NCBI GenBank assembly: GCA_934747335.1
Contig: CAKVGS010000016.1
Location: forward strand, 1-41,269
DNA: 41,269 bases
Reading direction: 5' to 3'
Source of the DNA: an uncultured Candidatus Melainabacteria bacterium
GTDB lineage: Bacteria; Cyanobacteriota; Vampirovibrionia; Gastranaerophilales; Gastranaerophilaceae
Shown: positions 15,454 to 23,057 of the stretch, piece after piece
Numbering within the stretch: the first letter of the stretch is position 1
Layout of the letters: every line of letters starts with the position of its first letter
Made by a program: the position numbers and the translations under genes
The notes under the pieces: generated by a model
Seen by the model: the letters and a program-made list of their open reading frames with translations, nothing else
Databases searched by the model: none
What the model was told of the DNA's origin: nothing

Positions 15454-16143
15454 TTGAATACAAGTTTAGATGAAAATTTTGATTTGGCGTGCGAACTTTC
15501 AGAAAAAGTATTTACTCATAATGAACTTTTGGAAATGCTGAATAACGGTAATGTTGCAGAGCGCCAAATTGCAGCTTTAAAATTTGATAAGGTTGTAAAC
15601 GATGTTGACGCTTTAGCTTTGATGAATAATTTGACGGGCTGTGACGGCAAAATCAGAGAAGCTGTTGCGTTGAGAATAAACCAATTTGTAATATCAAATC
15701 CTGAATCAAGAATATTCTTTAATTTCCCGCTTGTTTTTGCCGATGCGACAATAGATATAAATGCAAATATTTGTAGACTTGTTGTTGATAGCGCAAAACT
15801 TCTAAAGGAAAATCCTGATTTTACTCAAATTTATGTACAAAGGATTTTGAAATTTACTCAAGAAGCGTTTGACGAGTTAGACAAATTTATTTTTCGCGAT
15901 AAAAAATATGTTATTAATAAACAGCTCTTCAAACTCTATTGGTGCTTGGAAACTTTGCAGAATTTTTATATGGATGTCGAAAAATCTACACTGGAGGCTA
16001 TTTTAATCAAAGGTGCAGAACAGAGTGAGTATACGATTAGAGAGAAGGTCGCTCAAGTCGTGAGACTTGCCGACAGCTTTCCTGAACTTGAGGAGAATCT
16101 GAAATTTGATGAAAATTATTATGTACGTGCAGTGTTTAATTAA
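15454..16143 (+). CDS. HEAT-repeat-like helical protein
   Basis: A 229-residue all-helical protein with HEAT-like units (NVAERQIAALKFDKVVNDVDALALMNNLT; CDGKIREAVALRINQFV; SEYTIREKVAQVVRLADSFPELEENL). Such proteins usually mediate protein-protein contacts. The start is TTG at 15454 with AGGGA upstream; there is no suitable in-frame ATG near the beginning. It precedes the sigma factor gene by 49 bases. That gene has its own promoter, so a regulatory link is only a possibility. Confidence 0.7.
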   Translation: MNTSLDENFDLACELSEKVFTHNELLEMLNNGNVAERQIAALKFDKVVNDVDALALMNNLTGCDGKIREAVALRINQFVISNPESRIFFNFPLVFADATIDINANICRLVVDSAKLLKENPDFTQIYVQRILKFTQEAFDELDKFIFRDKKYVINKQLFKLYWCLETLQNFYMDVEKSTLEAILIKGAEQSEYTIREKVAQVVRLADSFPELEENLKFDENYYVRAVFN

Positions 16144-16155
16144 ATTGAAACTCCC

Positions 16156-16185
16156 TTGCATTTGTACCTTATTTTCTGATATCAT
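16156..16185 (+). promoter_or_regulatory. Promoter of the sigma factor gene
   Basis: TTGCAT (16156-16161), 18 bases, TATCAT (16180-16185). ATG begins 7 bases after the -10 box, with no Shine-Dalgarno site. Confidence 0.55.
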
Positions 16186-16192
16186 ATAAAGT

Positions 16193-16834
16193 ATGAAAGA
16201 TTTGGAATCTATAAACAAAAATCGAGAAGAGCGCGCTAATCTGTCCCAATACAAGGAATTAGTCGAAACAATATCTAAGGTTGAATTTAAGAAATTCTCT
16301 AACCTTGGACTTATTGAGCTTTCTGAAGTAATAAGCCTTGCAAATTACACTGTTTATTATTTGATTACAAATTCTAAAAATAAAGAACTTTATAACACCG
16401 CATACTTAACAAAAGCGATTAAATGGGCAATAAGAAACGAAATGCGCCGTCGCTATAAATGGTATACGATGAAAAATCAAGAATCTTCCGAACAGGAAAA
16501 AATCAAGGATGCTGTCTACAAGACAATTCTTTCTATTGATGAAATGGCTGATGCAGAAAATCCTACAATAATTAAAGATAATCACAGAACCCCTGAAGAA
16601 AAAGCCGAGATTGTTGAACTTAAACATAGGATTTGCGAAGTCATGAAAAAGCTTTCACAAAGAGAACAAGATTTGATTGAAGCTAAGTATTTTTACGATA
16701 AAAAACTTAAAGATATCTCTGTTGAGTTTAATATTTCTCAATCGAGAATCTCGAGAATTATCCAAAATGCGTTAGAAAAAATTAAGAAAGAATTATTGAA
16801 ACAGGAAGATTTGAGTAATGAAAACAATATTTGA
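16193..16834 (+). CDS. Sigma-70 family RNA polymerase sigma factor (FliA/WhiG-like group 3)
   Basis: A 213-residue alternative sigma factor. Region 2 spans about 34-92, ending in YLTKAIKWAIRNEMRRRYKW. A linker follows, then region 4 at about 148-203 (LSQREQDLIEAKYFYDKKLKDISVEFNISQSRISRIIQ) with a clear helix-turn-helix. It lacks region 1.1 and most of region 3, so it is not the housekeeping factor. The region 4 pattern is closest to the sigma-28/WhiG/SigF type. It seems leaderless. Its last 17 bases overlap gcvPB. A sigma-28-type promoter lies 2 kb downstream (18818-18844). No anti-sigma gene is adjacent, unless the HEAT-like protein upstream serves as a partner. Confidence 0.85.
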   Translation: MKDLESINKNREERANLSQYKELVETISKVEFKKFSNLGLIELSEVISLANYTVYYLITNSKNKELYNTAYLTKAIKWAIRNEMRRRYKWYTMKNQESSEQEKIKDAVYKTILSIDEMADAENPTIIKDNHRTPEEKAEIVELKHRICEVMKKLSQREQDLIEAKYFYDKKLKDISVEFNISQSRISRIIQNALEKIKKELLKQEDLSNENNI

Positions 16835-18242
16835 AAAATCTAATGGGGTGGAAGGTATCGGATTTGGCAGTAATGCCGTTTTGGGAGATTATCTTCCGCA
16901 AGAAATGCTGAGAGAAGGCGAAATTGGACTTCCGCAACTTAGTGAATTGGAAGTAATGCGTCATTATAAAGAATTGAGCGACCGTAATTTCTGTATTGAA
17001 AAAGGTTTTTATCCGCTTGGTTCTTGTACAATGAAATATAATCCGAAAGTTAACGAATTTTTGGCTTCATTGGAAGGTTTTACGAATTTACATCCATTGC
17101 AAAGCGATGAGGATTCTCAAGGTGCGTTGGAGCTTATGTACAAACTTCAAGAAGCTTTAAAGAAGATTACAGGCATGGATGCTATAACTTTGCAACCGGC
17201 AGCGGGCGCGCACGGTGAATTAACCGGCATGATGGTTGTTAAAAAGTATTTTGAAGCAAAAGGCGAATTTAATAGGAAAAAAGTTCTTGTTCCTGATTCT
17301 GCGCATGGTACAAACCCTGCGAGCGCAAAGATGTGCGGATTTGATATTGTTCAAGTTAAATCAAATGAAAAAGGTCAAGTCGATGTCGAAAACTTAAAAG
17401 AACTTTTGGATGCAGATGTAGCAGCTATTATGATGACCAATCCTAATACTTTGGGTATTTTTGAAGAAAAAGTTTTAGAGATTTCTAAACTGATGCACGA
17501 CAACGGCTCACTGCTTTATTATGACGGAGCAAACTTTAATGCAATTATGGGATGGACAAATCCTGCATTGATGGGATTTGACGTTGTGCATTTGAATTTG
17601 CATAAAACATTTGCGACTCCTCACGGTGGTGGAGGCCCCGGAGCAGGCCCTGTTGGAGTTGTAGAAAAGCTAAAAGAATTTTTGCCAAGCCCGATTGTTG
17701 AGTGCGTAAACGGTAAATACGTTAGAAACTATGATGTCAAACATTCTATCGGCAAGGTTAGAAGCTTTTATGGCAACTTTGGTGTCCTTGTGAGAGCTTA
17801 TGCTTATATTTTAATGATGGGCAATAACTTAAAGCTAGCGAGTGCGGATGCGGTTTTGAATGCAAATTATTTGAAAGAAAAATTGAAGGGTACTTACGAG
17901 TTGCCTTATGACGAACCTTGTATGCATGAGTTTGTTTTATCCGGTGAAAAACAACATCAGCAAGGCGTTTCTACTTTAGGAATTGCAAAACGTTTGATGG
18001 ATTCTAATTGTCATCCGCCAACGGTTTATTTCCCATTGATTGTGCATGAAGCTATCATGATTGAACCTACCGAATCCGAATCAAAACAGGTTTTAGACGA
18101 GTTTGTGGATATTATGTTGAAGATTGCGCACGAAATTGAAGAAAATCCTGACGAAGTTTTAAAATCACCACAGAAGACTCCTATTAAGAAGGTTGATGAA
18201 ACCCTTGCCGCGCGTCATCCCGACTTGACGTTTAAAGGATAA
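16818..18242 (+). CDS. gcvPB: Glycine dehydrogenase (decarboxylating) subunit 2
   Basis: A 474-residue PLP enzyme, the C-terminal-half subunit of split P protein of the glycine cleavage system. It decarboxylates glycine together with GcvPA and passes the methylamine to GcvH. Signatures: YPLGSCTMKYNPK, PAAGAHGELTGMM, SAHGTNPASAKM, and the PLP lysine K263 in HLNLHKTFATPHGGGGPG. The gene overlaps the sigma factor end by 17 bases. gcvPA, gcvH and gcvT are not in the window. Followed by repeats without a plain terminator. Confidence 0.95.
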   Translation: MKTIFEKSNGVEGIGFGSNAVLGDYLPQEMLREGEIGLPQLSELEVMRHYKELSDRNFCIEKGFYPLGSCTMKYNPKVNEFLASLEGFTNLHPLQSDEDSQGALELMYKLQEALKKITGMDAITLQPAAGAHGELTGMMVVKKYFEAKGEFNRKKVLVPDSAHGTNPASAKMCGFDIVQVKSNEKGQVDVENLKELLDADVAAIMMTNPNTLGIFEEKVLEISKLMHDNGSLLYYDGANFNAIMGWTNPALMGFDVVHLNLHKTFATPHGGGGPGAGPVGVVEKLKEFLPSPIVECVNGKYVRNYDVKHSIGKVRSFYGNFGVLVRAYAYILMMGNNLKLASADAVLNANYLKEKLKGTYELPYDEPCMHEFVLSGEKQHQQGVSTLGIAKRLMDSNCHPPTVYFPLIVHEAIMIEPTESESKQVLDEFVDIMLKIAHEIEENPDEVLKSPQKTPIKKVDETLAARHPDLTFKG

Positions 18243-18249
18243 TATATTT

Positions 18250-18780
18250 ACGCAGGTGTATTACTTTGAGGGCGAAGTAGTCATATGCGCCAAATAAACG
18301 CATCCTGCCGCTTCTCCCCTCAAGTGCGAATCCGTTATTTGCGCTAAATTAACGCATTTTACTGCTTCTCCCTTGAGGGGAGAAGCTGAGCGGAGCTCTG
18401 ATGAGGGTGAAATTAACTATTCTTGACCGTAACCCACCCGCATCTGTACGGCTCAGCAAAGCTTCGCCAACAGCTCCGACCTCCCTATCCATGGAGGTTG
18501 CTTCGCCAATCGGCGAACGACTTTAGGTTATTCCCTCTCCGAGGGAGAGGTACAGATTATTTTTAAACTTTGTTCTCTCCCACAGCATCCATTTATTGGG
18601 AGAGATGTCACGAAAGTGACAGAGAGGGCTAAGGAGAGGGTTTTGCAATACGCACAGTAAACAAATTTTATAATCCAACCAGCCTTCGGCTTGAACCCTC
18701 ACCCGAAAATCAAAGTTTCGAGCCTAAAAAACATTCGGCTCTCAACTTGATTTTCTACCCTCTCCCAAAGAGAGGGGTTC
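18250..18780. repeat. Intergenic mosaic of inverted-repeat modules (R2)
   Basis: The gap between gcvPB and the EF-hand gene contains two CTTCTCCC...GGGGAGAAGC arms (about 18310-18410) and a CATCTGTACGG module (18440-18526) ending in GAACGACTTTAG. These are followed by a GGGAGAGG block and an inverse copy (18680-18777) of the sequence at 15083-15155. No credible gene. Confidence 0.8.
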
Positions 18781-18786
18781 AAACTG

Positions 18787-18844
18787 TAAACTTTTGTAAC
18801 AATTTCTTCTAAAACCCTAAAGTTTTTCAAAAATCTGCCGATAT
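18787..18844 (+). promoter_or_regulatory. Sigma-28-type promoter of the EF-hand gene
   Basis: TAAAGTTT (18818-18825), exactly 11 bases, GCCGATAT (18837-18844). The enterobacterial FliA consensus is TAAAGTTT-N11-GCCGATAA, so 15 of 16 defined bases match. TAAACTTTTGTAAC (18787-18800) lies upstream, an element shared with other unknown genes here. The transcription start would be about 18852, 27 bases before ATG. Confidence 0.65.
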
Positions 18845-18878
18845 ACATATTACAAAGGGAAAAATAAGGAGCGGCAAA

Positions 18879-21110
18879 ATGTCAAACGATATTTCAAAAG
18901 TTTATCAATTTTTATCAACAATCGGCGACTGGAAAACCAATGCAGATAAAGATGGTGATGGAATAATTGTAAAAAAAGAAATGCGCTCTTTTTTACAAGA
19001 AAATTATTTTGAAAACTATTCAGGTTGGGATGGTACAGCTCCTACTGAAAACCAAAAAAATGATATAATCAATCAATTCTGGAAAAGTATTGATACAAAC
19101 CAAGTTGGAAAAGTTGGCAGATATAAAAATAAAAACGCATTAGATTCAACCGAACAAGAAACAACTAATACGAAAGTTCAATGCTATGAAAAATTGAATG
19201 ACTTTGTGAAAGAAAATGTAAAAATTACTGATGCTCCAAGCGGTATTAGTTCTTCTCAATGGAAAGCTTCTATTACAGAAGGTTTGACTGAAGCTTTGGA
19301 AAACTTTTTGAAAAACAAAACAGCTGATCAAATTAGTAAAGCTTTAGAATCAGGGGAATTAGATGCAATATTGCAAAAACAATTGCCACTTAGCAAGGGT
19401 AGAGCAACTGCAGATTATTATGCTCTAAATTTGGCAGGTCAATATAAATCTGAATTGGGCAATTTTGATATATATTCAGACCCTGTTTTTAAAGAATTAT
19501 TAGACAAATATATTGATTCCAAATTCCCTGATGGTGCAGATCCTGATACTTTGCCAACAACTGATGAAATTAAAGCTGATATCGAAAAATTCGTAAAAGC
19601 ATATCTTGCAACTGCAAATATCGGTGATGGCAATATTAAAGATTTGGAAGAAGAACCTTTTGGATATCGTCAAGGCAATGAAGATTATTTAACTGCTTTG
19701 CAAAAAAATCAGGCTAAGATTAAATTGAACGAACAAATCAGTTCTTCTTATGAAGCAATGTTTGAAGAAGTTTTTGCTGGAATTAACTTATCTGCATCTG
19801 ATAAAGCTAATTTGAAATCTCAATTGGCTAGCACTATTGAAACTGCAAAAGATACATTTATTAATTCATTAAAATATAGTGACTGGGCAAATCTTGATAC
19901 AAAATTGCAAGAATTCAAATTGAGTGACTATGTAAACACTGATATGAAAAACAGTGTCCTTACTTCATACTACACAGAACAAGCAAAAGCATACATTTCA
20001 ACTTATGATGTAGCTGCTGCAATGGGTAAAACATTGAGTACTGATGTTATCGCTTCAATCAAAACTGCATTGAACGGTCAAGTTTCAGGTTGGGTAAGCA
20101 CATTCGTTGCAGCAGGCTCTGCAAGCGGTGAATTCGAAACTTACTTGAACGGCAAAATCACTGAATATTTGAGCAGTGATGCTGTTAGTGCATTGATTAA
20201 AGCAGAAGAAGATAAAAAAATAGCCGAACAAGCTGAAACTCTTAAAGCTGCGGCATCTAGCCTTACTGATGTTTCAGAAAATGTAAAAAGTAACAACCTT
20301 TCAGAAATTATTGGAGGAAATGCGACATTACATACTGAATTCGGTATGGATAATAATGGCAATATAGTGTTTGAACAACAAAAAACTACAAATGCTTACA
20401 ATACATTGTATAATAGAATAAAAACCGAAATAAATAAAACGGAAGCAGGAAAAGCTGCTCTTGAAACATTAGGTGGTGAAAATGTTCTAAAAAAACTTGT
20501 GCAAGCAGCTTGGATTGATACATATAACGATTATAGATCTTCTGAATCAAATAATGCAGCAGCATTTGTTTCTAAGGTATTAGATAATTTCCAAAAAATT
20601 ATGAAAAAACTTTCAACAAATCCTGAATATCTAACAGTTTATACCTCTAGAACTTCTTACGCAGATACAAGTTTGACAAATAATTTGATTCACTATAATA
20701 CGAACACAACTGGTGGTGGTGATGAAAGGATTGTATATGGTGGTGAAATCAAAACTGAAAGCGATGGAACTATTCATCTTTCAAAAAGTGGGGAAGATGC
20801 AGATTATCAAACAACAATGAATGAATTATTGAAAAGATTAAAGAATAAATATTCATCAATAAGTGCAGATGTTGTAACTACTGTATTTAGAAACGCCCAA
20901 AAACAAGCTTTAACAACTGCACAACAGAACTTGGATGATTGCCCTTATGGTACTGGAAGAAATTCTCAACGTGTAGAGAATGGCGACAACAAAAACTGGG
21001 GTGGCAGAAATGATAGAAAAGGTGATGGTAGCAAAATTGATATGGATGAACTTGTACAATTGACATTGTATTTCTTTGATAAATTGTTATACAAAGAAAT
21101 TGGAGCTTAA
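18879..21110 (+). CDS. Large EF-hand-like helical protein of unknown function
   Basis: A 743-residue, acidic, Ala/Ser/Thr-rich protein without signal peptide or membrane span. Residues 23-34 (DKDGDGIIVKKE) form a canonical EF-hand loop. A degenerate loop follows at 72-83 (DTNQVGKVGRYK), and an EF-like DRKGDGSKIDMDEL sits near the C-terminus (from 712). The middle is a series of helices (TEALENFLKNKTADQISKAL; LIKAEEDKKIAEQAETLKAA). Calcium binding and surface or extracellular action are inferred from the loops only. SD AAGGAG precedes ATG. Its sigma-28-like promoter suggests control by the alternative sigma factor. It is transcribed alone and followed by a perfect hairpin. Confidence 0.75.
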   Translation: MSNDISKVYQFLSTIGDWKTNADKDGDGIIVKKEMRSFLQENYFENYSGWDGTAPTENQKNDIINQFWKSIDTNQVGKVGRYKNKNALDSTEQETTNTKVQCYEKLNDFVKENVKITDAPSGISSSQWKASITEGLTEALENFLKNKTADQISKALESGELDAILQKQLPLSKGRATADYYALNLAGQYKSELGNFDIYSDPVFKELLDKYIDSKFPDGADPDTLPTTDEIKADIEKFVKAYLATANIGDGNIKDLEEEPFGYRQGNEDYLTALQKNQAKIKLNEQISSSYEAMFEEVFAGINLSASDKANLKSQLASTIETAKDTFINSLKYSDWANLDTKLQEFKLSDYVNTDMKNSVLTSYYTEQAKAYISTYDVAAAMGKTLSTDVIASIKTALNGQVSGWVSTFVAAGSASGEFETYLNGKITEYLSSDAVSALIKAEEDKKIAEQAETLKAAASSLTDVSENVKSNNLSEIIGGNATLHTEFGMDNNGNIVFEQQKTTNAYNTLYNRIKTEINKTEAGKAALETLGGENVLKKLVQAAWIDTYNDYRSSESNNAAAFVSKVLDNFQKIMKKLSTNPEYLTVYTSRTSYADTSLTNNLIHYNTNTTGGGDERIVYGGEIKTESDGTIHLSKSGEDADYQTTMNELLKRLKNKYSSISADVVTTVFRNAQKQALTTAQQNLDDCPYGTGRNSQRVENGDNKNWGGRNDRKGDGSKIDMDELVQLTLYFFDKLLYKEIGA

Positions 21111-21145
21111 ATAATTGATAATCTATAATTAACAATCAAGCAAGT

Positions 21146-21180
21146 ACGGTGGGAAAAGCGCAAGCGGTTCCCACCGTTTA
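21146..21180 (+). terminator. Hairpin terminator after the EF-hand gene
   Basis: ACGGTGGGAA (21146-21155) pairs perfectly with TTCCCACCGT (21168-21177). Only a short T tract follows. Confidence 0.6.
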
Positions 21181-21210
21181 TATTATCTATTATTTTGGGT
21201 CTACCAATAT

Positions 21211-21238
21211 TTGATTATATAATAAAATATGGTATAAT
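21211..21238 (+). promoter_or_regulatory. Promoter of the ORF6N gene
   Basis: TTGATT (21211-21216), 16 bases, TATAAT (21233-21238). ATG starts 6 bases after the -10 box. The string TATGGTATAAT is shared with the zeta-like gene promoter at 22121-22131. Confidence 0.6.
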
Positions 21239-21244
21239 CATTAC

Positions 21245-21751
21245 ATGGAATATTTGACACAAATTCAAAACTTAATATATGAAATAAGAGGCACAAAAGT
21301 GATGTTGGATTCGGATTTGGCAAAGCTTTATGGTGTAGAAACTTTTAATCTAAACAAAGCTGTTAAACGAAATTTGCATCGTTTCCCAAATGATTTTATG
21401 TTCCAACTTACTAAAGAAGAATATGATGCTTTGATATTCCAAATTGGAATATCAAAAAAAGGGCGTGGTGGTAGAAGATTTTTACCATATGTTTTTACAG
21501 AGCAAGGTGTTGCGATGCTTTCTACTGTATTAAATTCGGAACAGGCAATTGCAATAAATATACAAATAATGCGTACTTTTGTACAAATTAAAAAATTTGC
21601 ATTGGAACACAAAGAATTAAATCGTCGTATAACTGACTTAGAACAACTTTTTATACAACATTGCAAAGATAATAAACTTGATAATCAAGAATTAATGGAA
21701 GCCATAAATTTACTAATGGATAGAACCAGACCTAACAAAATAGGGTTCTAA
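21245..21751 (+). CDS. ORF6N-domain (phage-type) DNA-binding protein
   Basis: A 168-residue protein with an N-terminal ORF6N domain: IYEIRGTKVMLDSDLAKLYGVETFNLNKAVKRNLHRFP and FVFTEQG-type TEQGVAMLSTVLNS. A C-terminal helix follows (ALEHKELNRRITDLEQLF). ORF6N/KilA-N proteins come from phages and mobile elements and probably bind DNA. No Shine-Dalgarno site; apparently leaderless. It sits between repeat blocks next to the toxin-like pair, which suggests an acquired island. Confidence 0.9.
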   Translation: MEYLTQIQNLIYEIRGTKVMLDSDLAKLYGVETFNLNKAVKRNLHRFPNDFMFQLTKEEYDALIFQIGISKKGRGGRRFLPYVFTEQGVAMLSTVLNSEQAIAINIQIMRTFVQIKKFALEHKELNRRITDLEQLFIQHCKDNKLDNQELMEAINLLMDRTRPNKIGF

Positions 21752-21765
21752 ATAAAAAACAAACA

Positions 21766-22103
21766 CATATGGTGGGAGAAGCTGAGCGGAGCTCTGATGA
21801 GGGTGGCAGAGATGTTGATTAACAGTTCCCCCTCTTTCTCCCGCTCTCTGCAAAAATGTATTTCCAAACTTCAAAAACCGTAACCCACCCGAATCTGTAC
21901 GGCTCAGCACGGCTTCGCCAACAGCTTCGACCTCCCTATCCATGGCGGTTGCTTCGCCAATTCCCGAACGACTTTAGTCAAACTCCTTCCCTTGTCAGGG
22001 AAGGTTTGGATGGGTATCGGTAAAAAGTTAATAACACCCTCTCCCGCCTTCGGCACCCTCCCCATACAAAATTGATAAAAGGGGAGGAAACTAAAGTCGT
22101 TCA
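21766..22103. repeat. Intergenic mosaic of inverted-repeat modules (R3)
   Basis: Contains a GGGAGAAGCTGAGCGGAGC arm (21773-21806), a CATCTGTACGG-type module (21891-21977) ending in GAACGACTTTAG, the CTTCCCTTGTCAGGGAAGG hairpin, and a module from GTTAATAAC (22027) to CTAAAGTCGTTC (22102). The last edge lies 23 bases before the -10 box of the zeta-like gene. Confidence 0.8.
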
Positions 22104-22125
22104 ATCTGTGTAAATCAATTTATGG

Positions 22126-22131
22126 TATAAT
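22126..22131 (+). promoter_or_regulatory. -10 box of the zeta-like gene
   Basis: TATAAT ends 6 bases before ATG at 22138. No good -35 box is seen; the region upstream is the repeat edge TAAAGTCGTTCA. No Shine-Dalgarno site. Confidence 0.5.
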
Positions 22132-22137
22132 GATTCT

Positions 22138-22707
22138 ATGAATAATAAAATTTTTTATATAATTGCAGGTGCAAATGGAAGTGGTAAAAGTACATTAGCA
22201 AGTGAACTTTTACCTGCCGAACAATTGGAATATTTAAATGCAGATGATATTGCAAAAGAAATTTGTCCGAATAATATAGAAAGTGTAAAAATTAAGGCAG
22301 GTAAAATTGTATTAGAGAAATTATCTGTTTTACTAAATAAGCAGAAATCTTTTGCAATAGAAACAACGCTCTCAGGAAAAATTCACTTAAAAATAATAAA
22401 AAAAGCAAAAGAATTAGGATATAAAATTATTTTAATATATTCTTATTTACCCAGTCCATTGATGTGTGAAAATCGTATAAAAATACGGGTATTAAACGGT
22501 GGCCATAATATTCCCAAAGAAGATATTGTCAGAAGATTTTATAGGAGCAAACAAAATTTTATAAGCATATACAAAAATATTGTTGATGAATGGAATATTT
22601 TTTACAATGGTTCTACTGAATACATTCTAATTGCAAAATCAATAAATGGTAGAGTAGAAATTTTTAATGAAAATATGTATAATGAGTTTATAGGAACAAA
22701 TTTATGA
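22138..22707 (+). CDS. Zeta-toxin-like P-loop kinase
   Basis: A 189-residue AAA/zeta-toxin-like (ZTL) P-loop protein. Walker A is GANGSGKST (11-19), followed by LNADDIAKEI with a likely catalytic Asp and AIETTLSG as in zeta kinases. IPKEDIVRRFYRSKQNF carries basic residues that may contact ATP. Zeta toxins phosphorylate UDP-N-acetylglucosamine-type sugars and block wall synthesis; whether this chromosomal homologue is toxic is unknown. Its TGA overlaps the ATG of the next small gene (ATGA), the layout of a toxin-antitoxin-like pair with the partner second. Confidence 0.85.
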   Translation: MNNKIFYIIAGANGSGKSTLASELLPAEQLEYLNADDIAKEICPNNIESVKIKAGKIVLEKLSVLLNKQKSFAIETTLSGKIHLKIIKKAKELGYKIILIYSYLPSPLMCENRIKIRVLNGGHNIPKEDIVRRFYRSKQNFISIYKNIVDEWNIFYNGSTEYILIAKSINGRVEIFNENMYNEFIGTNL

Positions 22708-22868
22708 GTGATATTTCAGGAAAAATATTAATGCTTGGAAATCGAGCAATAAAAAAAGCACAGCAAAACAATAGAGAAAAAGGTATTCCAAATGTCTATT
22801 GTATTAATGGGAAAATTATATTTGAATTGCCGAATGGGGATATTACAACTCAATATAAGTTTTCATAG
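22704..22868 (+). CDS. Small partner protein of the zeta-like kinase (candidate antitoxin)
   Basis: A 54-residue protein starting MSDISGKILMLGNRAIKKAQ, with a following IPNVYCINGKIIFELPNGDITT segment. It overlaps the kinase gene by 4 bases, so translation is coupled. It has a basic helix plus a short beta-hairpin-like half that could sit on the kinase. I recall small proteins of this form beside ZTL kinases, but I cannot confirm family membership here. The antitoxin role is inferred from position. Repeats begin about 20 bases downstream. Confidence 0.7.
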   Translation: MSDISGKILMLGNRAIKKAQQNNREKGIPNVYCINGKIIFELPNGDITTQYKFS

Positions 22869-22889
22869 AATTATTTTTTATTTTTCTGT

Positions 22890-23021
22890 CACTCTCATCA
22901 GAACTCCGCTCAGTTTCGCCAACAGCTCCGACCTCCCTATTCATGGAGGTTGCTTCGCCAATTCCCGAACGACTTTAGTTCACTCCCTCGGGGGAGGGGC
23001 AGGGGAGAGGGTATTATTAAC
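22890..23021. repeat. Inverted-repeat modules (R4) before the PurD-like gene
   Basis: A truncated copy of the GACCTCC...GGAGGT module ends in GAACGACTTTAG (about 22977). It is followed by CTCCCTCGGGGGAGGGGC and ends in TATTATTAAC (23013-23021). The -10 box of the next gene lies 24 bases further on. The open frame that runs from here into the PurD-like gene is repeat-derived. Confidence 0.8.
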
Positions 23022-23044
23022 TTTAAAAAATCTTCTCTCCGTGT

Positions 23045-23050
23045 TATAAT
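23045..23050 (+). promoter_or_regulatory. -10 box of the PurD-like gene
   Basis: TATAAT, 7 bases before ATG at 23058. No Shine-Dalgarno site and only a weak TTTAAA at the -35 position. Confidence 0.45.
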
Positions 23051-23057
23051 TTTGACC

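Noticed and set aside
22950..23057. N-terminal extension of the PurD-like protein
   Set aside because: Those codons are encoded by a repeat module; homology and the -10 box place the start at 23058.
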